Positions 40,979 through 48,851 of a DNA stretch of 64,000 nt are shown here, piece by piece. Made by a program: the position numbers and the translations under genes. The DNA is from Firm-04 sp045591925. Lineage in GTDB: Bacteria; Bacillota; Clostridia; Oscillospirales; Ruminococcaceae. The notes under the pieces were generated by a model, which was given only the letters and a program-made list of their open reading frames with translations, was not told where the DNA came from and searched no databases. The stretch spans positions 1 through 64,000 of the forward strand of contig JAZNTW010000031.1 of NCBI GenBank assembly GCA_045591925.1, in the 5' to 3' direction. Each line of letters starts with the position of its first letter. The first letter of the stretch is position 1.

Positions 40979-41020
40979 TGGAAGCATACAGAACAGCGTA
41001 TAATGCGGCAGTTTTTTGCA

Positions 41021-41057
41021 AAAACAAAACTGCGGAACCCCCAACAGATTCCGCAGT
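41021..41057 (-). terminator. Terminator after the tautomerase gene
   Basis: On the minus strand ACTGCGGAA pairs with TTCCGCAGT, followed by TTTGTTTTT. Confidence 0.85.
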
Positions 41058-41074
41058 CCTTGCGTTAATATCAA

Positions 41075-41302
41075 TCAAAATTGCCGGTTGCCCTCCAGAA
41101 TCAGCATTTCATCTGCATGAGGGTCGATCTCCCGTTCTTTCACTTCGCGCTGCCAGTCCTCCGGCGCATAGGATTCGATTTTGACTGTCACAGCACTGCG
41201 CGGACAGCCCCATTTTTCCGTAAACACGCGCGTGATTTCCTCTGCAATTTCCTGCTTGATATTCTCATCCTTCGGGTATGCTTTGACCACGATCAGCGGC
41301 AT
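41075..41302 (-). CDS. 4-oxalocrotonate tautomerase family protein
   Basis: The 75-residue product begins MPLIVVKAY; after Met removal Pro-1 is the catalytic base of the tautomerase superfamily. Length (about 60-76) fits the small hexameter-forming members. The substrate is unknown. AAGGAAAG precedes the ATG, which lies inside the 3' end of the upstream gene. Confidence 0.82.
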   Translation of the reverse strand: MPLIVVKAYPKDENIKQEIAEEITRVFTEKWGCPRSAVTVKIESYAPEDWQREVKEREIDPHADEMLILEGNRQF

Positions 41303-41768
41303 ATCGTTTCTTCCTTTCCTTATAATGCTTCCATGCTAAATACAAAAAATCATCGCTGTTATACGCATCCCAACCAACGCGAATGCGTGCTTTTCCAAGC
41401 TCAATGATCGTATCGGCAGTCTCATCATTTTTCCGGTCGCGCGTGAAACGCTTCCGCCGCGCGCGGACATAGGTGATATCCTCCCAGTGATAGCGCCTGC
41501 GTCTGCCAAATAGATTGTGGTACACAAAGCCCTTATCCTCGTGATAGTCGATGCGGATATTCTTTGTCATCATCGCCGGAACAGTCAGCAGGATGCAGAT
41601 TCCGACAATGATACAGGTCAGGCGGTCGGAACGATTTAAAATACACAGAATCAACACAACCGAAAAGCACGCACAGCAAACCCATCCGATGCCCGCAGGA
41701 TCGCGGTTTGGGATGACCGTTCCACGCAGTTTTCTGCGCTGTGCGGGCTTTTTCCCCACCTGTGCCAT
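41265..41768 (-). CDS. Hypothetical membrane protein with PH-like domain
   Basis: The 167-residue product has a basic N-terminus, two membrane helices (about 27-44 and 50-65), and a C-terminal beta domain (NIRIDYHEDKGFVYHNLFGRRRRYHWEDITYVRAR) that resembles bacterial PH domains. The start overlaps the stop of the upstream MurL-like gene by one base (TGATG), and its 3' end overlaps the tautomerase start by 38 bases, so all three are one operon. Confidence 0.65.
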   Translation of the reverse strand: MAQVGKKPAQRRKLRGTVIPNRDPAGIGWVCCACFSVVLILCILNRSDRLTCIIVGICILLTVPAMMTKNIRIDYHEDKGFVYHNLFGRRRRYHWEDITYVRARRKRFTRDRKNDETADTIIELGKARIRVGWDAYNSDDFLYLAWKHYKERKKRYAADRGQSIPEG

Positions 41769-43132
41769 CAGCGGAACGCCTCCACGCATTCTCGTTTCAC
41801 CAGAGCAGCAAGCGCATCCGGTAAATTATGCTGTGCATCCCACTCCTGCCCAAACCGGGCAGCCTCCGCTGCATATTGGGCATACAGCGGTGATTCTTTA
41901 TAGCTGCGGAGCAAAAGCGGCAGTGCTTCACCATTCTGCTCTGCGCGTGCAATCGCAAGACAAAGCGCAAGATTGACCTCTTTTCGGCTGCCAACACATT
42001 CAAACGGCTTATTCGGCAGCGCACCGCAAAGCTCCTGCAAAACAGGCTCCATCTCCGGCAGCTCAAACATCAGCGCACCAAGCAATCTTGCAATTTCCGC
42101 AAGCGGAAGAAATGGCGAAAGAATGACCGAAACAAACAGACACTTTGCGCAGTGACCGCACCACGCATCCGCTTTTGCGCCGACATTGCAGCTCCGGAAG
42201 ATTTCGTGATATTTCGTATCACAGGCTGCAAAATAGCGCGCAATCTGGAATTCCGTCAGCGGTCGGAGCAGACTGTAATACCGCACACCGCAGCGCAGAT
42301 AATCACGTTCATACGCAAAAAAGTCACGCTCAAACTGATAGCTTTTGGAATACTGATGATTGACCTCTGCTTCGGAAACGGTCGATTCGCTTGCCGAGGA
42401 TTCGTTCGAGAGGATCACTTCATGCAGACCATGCAGATACGCAGTCAGCACGGATGAAAATGCGACAATGGCAGAAAACGGCGTATGGCCGTTCAGGAAA
42501 CCGCGCTTGTTGCATTCCAGCATGAACGGGTCAAGCGTCCGCTTCGGTTCAAGAATACGCACCTTGGGAATCCCTGCGAGCAGCGCCGCCTGTTCCGAGG
42601 AATCGCGGTGATTGATTTGATAGGCATAGGCATCGGAAAGACAGTCCTTCAGCAAATTCAGCGTGACAATCGAATCCTTGCCGCCGCCGACCGGAATCAG
42701 CTTGCCGTTACAAGACTTTCGCGGCGCATCGGTATACGAAGCCGTATCCTCGCCGCATTCAATCGTCATAAAATGCGCAAAATCCGTTTCGATGCCGTTG
42801 CGGTAGAAAAATTCGCCCAATCCACCGAAATAGAGCTGCTTCCACCAATCGGCCTGTTCCTTGGTCATCGGCATCGGAAGACGCACCGTTGGCGAACAGG
42901 TAATCTTCCAATAGCTGACCAACTCAGCCATACCGAGCGCGTTCAGCAGCCGCCAGAGCGTACCGTCCTCCATGTCCGGCTGCTCGCACGGGATTTCCCA
43001 GCGCGGCTCGAATGTTCCCAGACCCTTGATCTCGAACAGATACGAAATATGCAGTCGATCCTGCTGATAATTCGCGCGGATGGTATGAAAGATAAATTCG
43101 GGATACTGCTGCCGCAGTTCAGTAAAGGTCAT
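41768..43132 (-). CDS. MurL-like UDP-MurNAc-L-Ala-L-Glu epimerase
   Basis: The 454-residue protein has the PP-loop-like motif PVGGGKDSIVTLNLL (about residues 147-161), ECNKRGFLNGHTPFSAIVAFSSVLTAYL, LSNESSASESTV, VNHQYSKSYQFERDF, and a C-terminal Cys pair in WCGHCAKCLF. This pattern recalls the MurL family, first described in Xanthomonas, which turns UDP-MurNAc-L-Ala-L-Glu into the D-Glu form as an alternative to glutamate racemase. A MurD2 ligase would be needed and is not nearby. The start at 43132 follows GGAGC. The family call is from memory of motifs and is only moderately sure. Confidence 0.55.
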   Translation of the reverse strand: MTFTELRQQYPEFIFHTIRANYQQDRLHISYLFEIKGLGTFEPRWEIPCEQPDMEDGTLWRLLNALGMAELVSYWKITCSPTVRLPMPMTKEQADWWKQLYFGGLGEFFYRNGIETDFAHFMTIECGEDTASYTDAPRKSCNGKLIPVGGGKDSIVTLNLLKDCLSDAYAYQINHRDSSEQAALLAGIPKVRILEPKRTLDPFMLECNKRGFLNGHTPFSAIVAFSSVLTAYLHGLHEVILSNESSASESTVSEAEVNHQYSKSYQFERDFFAYERDYLRCGVRYYSLLRPLTEFQIARYFAACDTKYHEIFRSCNVGAKADAWCGHCAKCLFVSVILSPFLPLAEIARLLGALMFELPEMEPVLQELCGALPNKPFECVGSRKEVNLALCLAIARAEQNGEALPLLLRSYKESPLYAQYAAEAARFGQEWDAQHNLPDALAALVKRECVEAFR

Positions 43133-43202
43133 AGCTTTGCTCCATTCTGATAAATAGCGCTGAATGCGCAATCTGTCGGAGATCACGCATTCAGTCTACA
43201 TC

Positions 43203-43289
43203 ATGGGAACCACTGAATCAATCACGCCTTGCGGCTTGGCACACAATCTGCTTGCATCTTGCGCACCAGATTGATTCTGTGATTCCCAT
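43203..43289. repeat. Variant inverted-repeat element with different ends
   Basis: ATGGGAACCACTGAATCAATC pairs with GATTGATTCTGTGATTCCCAT at the other end. The interior (CGCCTTGCGGCTTGGCACACAATCTGCTTGCAT-like) matches the core of the main repeat family, but the ends do not. It lies between the transketolase and MurL-like genes, where the long stem may also act as a terminator. Confidence 0.65.
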
Positions 43290-43309
43290 GGTTTTTCAAT
43301 CAGTTCAAA

Positions 43310-44257
43310 TTATTTCGCCTTTGCCGCCTCGCGGGCAACCTCTGCAATATGCTCTGCAGACAGACCAAACTGCTTGAGCAGCTCGACTGCCGGGCCGGAG
43401 TGACCGAACGTATCGTTTACGCCGACTCTGCGAACCGGAACAGGGCAAGCCTCGCAAACGGTTTCTGCAACTGCCGAGCCAAGACCGCCGATGATGCTGT
43501 GCTCCTCAGCTGTCACGATCGTGCCGGTTTCCTTCGCCGCCTTGAGGATGATTTCCTTGTCAAGCGGCTTGATTGTATGGATATTGATGACGCGAACGGA
43601 GATGCCCTCGTTTGCCAGCATATCCGCAGCAATCAGTGCTTCGTTGACCATCAGACCGGTTGCAACGACAGTGACATCATTGCCATCGCGGAGCTGAACG
43701 CCCTTGCCAAGCTCAAATTTATAGGTAGCCGGATCGTTGATCACCGGAACAGCCAGTCTGCCAAAGCGGCAGTAAACAGGGCCATCGTGCAGAATTGCAG
43801 CCTCGACAGCAGCCTTTGCCTCGGTATCATCAGCCGGATTGATGACGGTCATGCCCGGAATTGTACGCATCAGCGCGATATCCTCGCAGCACTGGTGCGT
43901 TGCGCCGTCCTCACCGACCGAAATGCCGGCGTGTGTTGCGCCAATCTTGACATTGAGATTCGGATAGCCGATGGAATTGCGGACGATCTCAAATGCTCTG
44001 CCTGCCGCAAACATCGCAAACGAGGATGCAAACGGCGTCATACCAGCTGCTGCAAGACCTGCTGCAACACCCATCATATTGGCTTCTGCGATACCGCAGT
44101 CATAGAAGCGGTCTGCATATGCCTTTTTGAACATACCGGTTTTGGTTGCGGCCGCAAGGTCTGCATCCAGAACAACCAGATTCGGATATTTTTCTGCGAG
44201 TGCGACGAGTGCTTCGCCGTAGCTTTCGCGTGTCGCCTTCTTGATGACTTCGCTCAT
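43310..44257 (-). CDS. Transketolase, C-terminal subunit
   Basis: The 315-residue product is the pyrimidine-binding and C-terminal part of a split transketolase, as in many Clostridia and archaea: YDCGIAEANMMGVAAGLA carries the catalytic Glu, GATHAGISVGEDGATHQ and the C-terminal domain IINIHTIKPLD follow. It starts with a 4-base overlap (ATGA) on the N-terminal subunit. Together they transfer two-carbon units in the pentose phosphate pathway. Confidence 0.94.
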   Translation of the reverse strand: MSEVIKKATRESYGEALVALAEKYPNLVVLDADLAAATKTGMFKKAYADRFYDCGIAEANMMGVAAGLAAAGMTPFASSFAMFAAGRAFEIVRNSIGYPNLNVKIGATHAGISVGEDGATHQCCEDIALMRTIPGMTVINPADDTEAKAAVEAAILHDGPVYCRFGRLAVPVINDPATYKFELGKGVQLRDGNDVTVVATGLMVNEALIAADMLANEGISVRVINIHTIKPLDKEIILKAAKETGTIVTAEEHSIIGGLGSAVAETVCEACPVPVRRVGVNDTFGHSGPAVELLKQFGLSAEHIAEVAREAAKAK

Positions 44258-45099
44258 GCTTCCGCCTCCAATCTGTTAAGCTCCGCAGTCAGCTCTGCCA
44301 TTGCCTTTTCATACTGCTCGGTATTCGGTGCAGCACCGTGCCAGCTGACCTGATTTTCCATAAAGGAAACGCCCTTGCCCTTGGTAGAATGCTGAACGAT
44401 GACAACGGGCTGCTCTGTGACGCGCTCTGCCTCACGGAATGCGCGGTCAATATCATCAAAATCATGTGCGTCCATTTCGATTACGTGCCAGCCAAATGCA
44501 GCAAACTTATCCGTAATCGGCTCCGGTGAGCAGACCTCGGTGATTTTACCGTCGATCTGAAGACCGTTGTTATCCACGATCGCAACCAGATTGTCGAGTC
44601 CGTAATGTGCGGCAAACATCGCTGCTTCCCAAACCTGACCCTCTTCGATCTCGCCGTCACCGAGGATTGCGTATACGCGGTAATTGTCTCCGCGGTGCTT
44701 AGCGGCAAGTGCCATACCGCAGGCGGTAGAGATACCCTGACCGAGCGAACCGCTGCTCATGTCCACACCGGGAATCGTGATGCAGGGATGTCCCTGTAAT
44801 CTGGAACCGATATGACGGAGTGTTTTCATTTCCTCCATGGGGAAGAAGCCGCGTTCTGCGAGTGTTGCATAAAGAGCAGGCGCGGTATGTCCTTTTGAAA
44901 GCACGAAGCGATCGCGCTCTGCGAAATCGGGATTATCCGGATAAACGTGCATTCTGGTGAAATAGAGATACGTCAGCACATCCGCGATGGAAAGCGAGCC
45001 GCCGGGATGGCCGGATTTTGCATTGTACACGCCCTCAATGATACCCATACGGATCTTGCAGGCGTGAATCTGGAGCTGTCTGCGAAGCAAATCGTCCAT
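44254..45099 (-). CDS. Transketolase, N-terminal subunit
   Basis: The 281-residue product binds the diphosphate of thiamine diphosphate: AKSGHPGGSLSIADVL, SKGHTAPALYA, and GDGEIEEGQVWEAAMFAAHYGLDNLVAIVDNNGLQ (the GDG-x25-NN motif). Start 45099 follows AAAGGAAG. A promoter lies at 45152-45180. Confidence 0.94.
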   Translation of the reverse strand: MDDLLRRQLQIHACKIRMGIIEGVYNAKSGHPGGSLSIADVLTYLYFTRMHVYPDNPDFAERDRFVLSKGHTAPALYATLAERGFFPMEEMKTLRHIGSRLQGHPCITIPGVDMSSGSLGQGISTACGMALAAKHRGDNYRVYAILGDGEIEEGQVWEAAMFAAHYGLDNLVAIVDNNGLQIDGKITEVCSPEPITDKFAAFGWHVIEMDAHDFDDIDRAFREAERVTEQPVVIVQHSTKGKGVSFMENQVSWHGAAPNTEQYEKAMAELTAELNRLEAEA

Positions 45100-45151
45100 A
45101 TTCGTAATCTTCCTTTCTGCCGTGCGCTGAACTGCGCCCATAGCTAAAATT

Positions 45152-45180
45152 ATTATACTATAAATTGCGAAAAAAAGCAA
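45152..45180 (-). promoter_or_regulatory. Promoter of the split transketolase operon
   Basis: On the minus strand TTGCTT (45175-45180), 17-base spacer, TATAAT (45152-45157). Confidence 0.75.
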
Positions 45181-45481
45181 GCGATTTCACATAGTATTTA
45201 TGACTGATTCTTGCTGATTTATTCTTGATTTTTGCGAAAAGGCGCAAAACAGCCGATTTTCGGCAAGGTCTGCCATAAAAGAACAGAAGCGCAAACGCAA
45301 AAACAACGCGCCAAAGGGCAGAATCAACCGCAAAAAATGCGTTTCCCATTTACACACTTTGGTTTTGCACAAGCTCCGGCAGAGATATTGGGGCATAAAA
45401 AATCCTCCCACGGTATTTTCAGGATACCATCGGAGGGGATTTTCCATTGTCCATATCAGCATTCCGGACACAGTCTGAGAA

Positions 45482-45565
45482 TGCCGGCGGCGGGGGTCGA
45501 ACCCGCACGGTATCGCTACCATTGGATTTTGAGTCCAACACGTCTGCCAATTCCATCACGCCGGC
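45482..45565 (-). tRNA. tRNA-Leu (anticodon CAA)
   Basis: On the minus strand: acceptor GCCGGCG/CGCCGGC, discriminator A, anticodon stem TTGGA/TCCAA with loop CTCAAAA (anticodon CAA, reading UUG), a long class II variable arm, and T arm GCGGG-TTCGACC-CCCGC. Length 84 fits tRNA-Leu. CCA is not encoded. Confidence 0.94.
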
Positions 45566-45689
45566 TTACCGGTACAGTATATCACATTTTTGGAATTTTG
45601 TCAATCCCCACAGACCGAAAATCTACAGGCACGATTTGAATATTATTTTCTGAGAAAAATATGCCGCTGACTACTTGCATAATCCATTC

Positions 45690-45729
45690 AGGCAACACCG
45701 CACAAAGCCCGCCTTACGGCTTGGCAGAA
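45690..45729 (+). repeat. Fragment of the inverted-repeat element
   Basis: AGGCAACACCGCACAAAGCC followed by the GCCTTACGGCTTGGC core; the rest is missing where the 281-base tandem repeat begins. Confidence 0.7.
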
Positions 45730-45742
45730 ATTTCTTGCGCAA

Positions 45743-46292
45743 ATGCGAAAGGGACAACCCAAGAACGAGAGGAATCGTCGCAGCGCTCCGGTCTCCGCTC
45801 ACTCTTAGTTTTTCCCTCTCGCGCTCTCTTTCCTAACTCTTAGTTGAATTTTCTTTTACTGCACAGCGGCGAGCAGTTTATTTCGCGGCTTCGCAATTAA
45901 GGGGGAAAGGGAATCAGGAAAGGGGAGCGCGAGGGAAAAACTCAAGGGGAAAGGGGGAATACGAGTGCAGCGAGTTTCCCCCTTGCCTCTTGGGGTTCTC
46001 CCCTCGCACTGCGCGGAGTACGAATGCGAAAGGGACAACCCAAGAGAAAGGGGAATCGTCGCTGCGCTCCGGTCTCCCCTCTCTCTTTCCTAACTCTCTC
46101 CCCTCTGCTGACTTGAATTTACTTTTACTGTGCAGCGGCGAGCAGTTTATTTTGCGAATTTGCAATCAGGGGGAAAGGGAATCAGGAAAGGGGAGCGCGA
46201 GGGGAAAACCTTAAGGGGAAAGGGGGAATGCGAGTGCAACGAGTTTCCCCCTTGCCTCTTGGGGTTCTCCCCTCGCACTGCGCGGAGCATGA
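45743..46292 (+). repeat. Tandem repeat, two units of about 281 and 269 bases
   Basis: Unit 1 (45743-46023) and unit 2 (46024-46292) align along their whole length: both begin ATGCGAAAGGGACAACCCAA, contain CAGCGGCGAGCAGTTTATTT and GGGAATCAGGAAAGGGGAGC, and end CTCCCCTCGCACTGCGCGGAG. Each unit contains a hairpin GGGGGAA...TTTCCCCC, and its two ends are roughly inverted copies of each other. A further start (ATGCGAGTGCAG, 46293) follows, then two small GC hairpins (GGGGC-GCAGCCCC, CGCGCGAAGCGCG). No gene of known type is present; the frames crossing it are not conserved between units. Confidence 0.8.
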
Positions 46293-46413
46293 ATGCGAGT
46301 GCAGCACATCTGGGGGTCGAGGGGGCGCAGCCCCTTCGTCGCGCGAAGCGCGAAATCAAATATAAATACAAAAAACAGGGACACTGCACTTGTTATGCCC
46401 CTGTTTGTATATA

Positions 46414-46446
46414 TGGCACCACCATCTCTGTGCGGTATTGCCTTAA
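46414..46446 (+). repeat. Solo end of the inverted-repeat element
   Basis: GGCACCACCATCTCTGTGCGGTATTGCCTTAA, the same minimal form as at 40669, now at the 5' border of a small gene. Confidence 0.65.
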
Positions 46447-46491
46447 ACGAATTAAGAGAAGTTTATTTGAAATCCGGCGAGGATGGCTTGA

Positions 46492-46709
46492 TGGCAGATT
46501 ATGATTGGGCTGTATATTTTGAAGACGATCTGATCGAAAGCAAAGCCTCCTGCTGTGTTGCCGATGACGTTACCGTTGATGATGACGAAGAAGAAATCAT
46601 TTGTAATGTACTTGCAAATTGCTTTGGGCAGAAACCGAATTGTGAGGCGTCGGAACTCGCAGACGCAATCAATTATTATTCGGATAACGATGATTATATG
46701 GACTTATAA
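46492..46709 (+). CDS. Small acidic hypothetical protein, 5' border at a repeat
   Basis: The frame ADYDWAVYFEDDLIESKASCC... to DNDDYMDL is very acidic and looks like real coding sequence. ATG 46492 gives 72 residues, but the frame is open upstream and coding-like back to the repeat end at 46446 (NELREVYLKSGEDGL), so the native start may have been lost or may be a TTG. A terminator follows. The family is not recognised; similar small acidic proteins are found near polymorphic toxins as immunity proteins, but nothing here proves that. Confidence 0.5.
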
Positions 46710-46723
46710 AAATAACACAAATC

Positions 46724-46764
46724 AATCGGCAGGCTTTCAAAAGGAAAATCCTGTCGATTTTTAT
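46724..46764 (+). terminator. Terminator after the small acidic gene
   Basis: AATCGGCAGG pairs with CCTGTCGATT and is followed by TTTAT. Confidence 0.7.
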
Positions 46765-46825
46765 AATGAAGCGCACACAAAAATCAGGCATCATGGAACA
46801 GACGAAAAAATGCGCCGCTGCCTAC

Positions 46826-46854
46826 TTGCATAATCCTCTGAAAAGTAGTATAAT
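46826..46854 (+). promoter_or_regulatory. Promoter of asnB
   Basis: TTGCAT at 46826-46831, 17-base spacer, TATAAT at 46849-46854. Confidence 0.75.
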
Positions 46855-46905
46855 AAGAAAGACAATTTTCATTCCCGTTCAGACGCACGCAGGAGGCAAA
46901 GGAAT

Positions 46906-48789
46906 ATGTGTGGAATTGTTGGATTTTCATGTCCGAACGACAATGCTGAAACCATCCTCAGCGAAATGATGGAGCGCATTCGTCATCGCGGACCGGATTC
47001 CGGCGGAATGTATCTCAATGAAGATATCGCGCTCGGACACCGCCGCCTTTCAATCATTGATATTACGGAGCAGGGCGATCAGCCCATTTTCAACGAGGAT
47101 CGCTCCATGGTGCTCATCTTCAATGGTGAGATTTATAATTATCAGGATATCAAAACAGAACTGCTGGCAGCCGGGCATATTTTCAAAACCGAAACGGATT
47201 CCGAGGTTCTGATTCACGGCTACGAGGAATACGGCTGCGAGCTTCTGCAAAAGCTGCGCGGAATGTTTTCGTTCGTCATCTGGGACGACCGGAAGAAGGA
47301 GCTGTTCGGTGCAAGAGACTTTTTCGGCATCAAGCCGATGTACTATGCACAGATGAACGGCAGCTTCCTGTTCGGCAGTGAAATCAAAGCGTTTCTGGCG
47401 CATCCGGATTTCAAAAAAGAATTGAACACGGACGTTTTAGAGCAATATCTGACCTTTCAGTATTCTCCGACAGAGGACACGTTCTTCAAGGGCGTCAAAA
47501 AGCTGCCTGCCGCGCATTACTTTCTCTGGAAAGACAGCAGGCTGACCGTTCAGCGCTATTGGGACATCCGCTTTGAAGCCGATGAAGCCCCCCTGCTCGG
47601 TGACTGGGTTAAGACCATCTCAAAAACCTTTCGGGATTCCGTCCGCGCACACAAAATCGCAGATGTCGAGGTCGGCAGCTTTCTCTCATCCGGTGTGGAT
47701 TCCAGTTATGTTGCCGCGGTCGCCAATGTCGATAAGACGTTTACGGTCGGCTTCGGCAGCGATGAAAAATACAATGAAATCGGCTTTGCAAAGCATTTCT
47801 CCCGCGCAATCGGCAAAGAAAATTTCAGCCATGTGATCACCCAGCAGGAATACTGGGACGCACTCCCAAAGGTGCAATATCAGATGGATGAACCGCTTGC
47901 CGACCCATCCTGTATCGCGCTGTATTTTGTCTGTAAGCTGGCGGCAGAGCAGGTGAAGGTCGTGCTCTCCGGCGAGGGCGCGGACGAAATCTTCGGCGGC
48001 TATAACGTCTACAGCGAACCAAACGGAACATGGTACGACAAGCTCCCGATGCAGCTGCGGCGCGGCGTTGCAAACGCTGCAAGCGTTCTTCCGGCAAAGC
48101 GCGGCATCAATTTCCTTGTCCGAAAGGGCAGAACGGTTGAAGAACGCTTCATCGGAAACGCCTATATCTTCAAGCCAAGCGAACGAAAATCTCTGCTCAA
48201 AATCAAAACCGATGCGCCCGACCCATCTGCGGTCACAAAACCGTTTTATGACAAGGTCAGCAAGCAGGATGATGTGACGAAAATGCAGTATCTCGATCTG
48301 CATCTCTGGATGACCGGCGATATTCTGCTGAAAGCGGATAAAATGAGCATGGCGCATTCACTCGAACTGCGCGTGCCGTTCCTTGACAAAGAGCTGATGC
48401 AGGTCGCAGAAAAAATCCCAAGTCGATTCCGCGTCACGCACCGCGTCCCGACAGATGACCGCACCCCGTATACAACCAAATACGCCATGCGGCTTGCCGC
48501 AAAACGAGATACCCCATCCGAAACCGCCAACACCGCTGTCAAAAAGAAGCTCGGCTTCCCCGTCCCGATTCGCGTCTGGCTGAAGCAGGACGACTGCTAT
48601 GATACCGTGCGAACAGCATTTGTCTCGCAGGATGCAGAGCGATTTTTCCATACGGAACAGCTGACGCAGCTGCTCGATGACCACAAAAACGGCAAGTGCG
48701 ATTACAGCCGGAAAATCTGGATAGTCTATATGTTTCTTGTGTGGTACAAGGTGTATTTCGGCAGCGATCCCGTTTCGGATACCGAATAA
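46906..48789 (+). CDS. asnB: Asparagine synthase (glutamine-hydrolysing)
   Basis: AsnB makes asparagine from aspartate, glutamine and ATP. The 627-residue protein begins MCGIVGF, so Cys-2 is free as the glutaminase nucleophile; RIRHRGPDSGG and FNGEIYN complete that domain (1-200). The synthetase domain has the PP-loop SSGVDSSYVAA and SGEGADEIFGGY. AGGAGG precedes the ATG. pyrB follows 62 bases later; both enzymes use aspartate. Confidence 0.95.
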   Translation: MCGIVGFSCPNDNAETILSEMMERIRHRGPDSGGMYLNEDIALGHRRLSIIDITEQGDQPIFNEDRSMVLIFNGEIYNYQDIKTELLAAGHIFKTETDSEVLIHGYEEYGCELLQKLRGMFSFVIWDDRKKELFGARDFFGIKPMYYAQMNGSFLFGSEIKAFLAHPDFKKELNTDVLEQYLTFQYSPTEDTFFKGVKKLPAAHYFLWKDSRLTVQRYWDIRFEADEAPLLGDWVKTISKTFRDSVRAHKIADVEVGSFLSSGVDSSYVAAVANVDKTFTVGFGSDEKYNEIGFAKHFSRAIGKENFSHVITQQEYWDALPKVQYQMDEPLADPSCIALYFVCKLAAEQVKVVLSGEGADEIFGGYNVYSEPNGTWYDKLPMQLRRGVANAASVLPAKRGINFLVRKGRTVEERFIGNAYIFKPSERKSLLKIKTDAPDPSAVTKPFYDKVSKQDDVTKMQYLDLHLWMTGDILLKADKMSMAHSLELRVPFLDKELMQVAEKIPSRFRVTHRVPTDDRTPYTTKYAMRLAAKRDTPSETANTAVKKKLGFPVPIRVWLKQDDCYDTVRTAFVSQDAERFFHTEQLTQLLDDHKNGKCDYSRKIWIVYMFLVWYKVYFGSDPVSDTE

Positions 48790-48851
48790 ACCGATGATTC
48801 GCAAGCTATATTTCTGCGCTTTATGCGCATTCATACGCCGGAGGTAAAAAT

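Noticed and set aside
40979..41184. Possible HipA toxin start after the antitoxin remnant
   Set aside because: The frame MEAYRTAYNAAVFCKNK does not resemble HipA and overlaps the terminator and 3' end of the tautomerase gene.
45743..46292. Possible CRISPR array or short gene pair in the tandem repeat block
   Set aside because: Units are 270-280 bases with no unique spacers between short repeats, and the frames are not kept between units.
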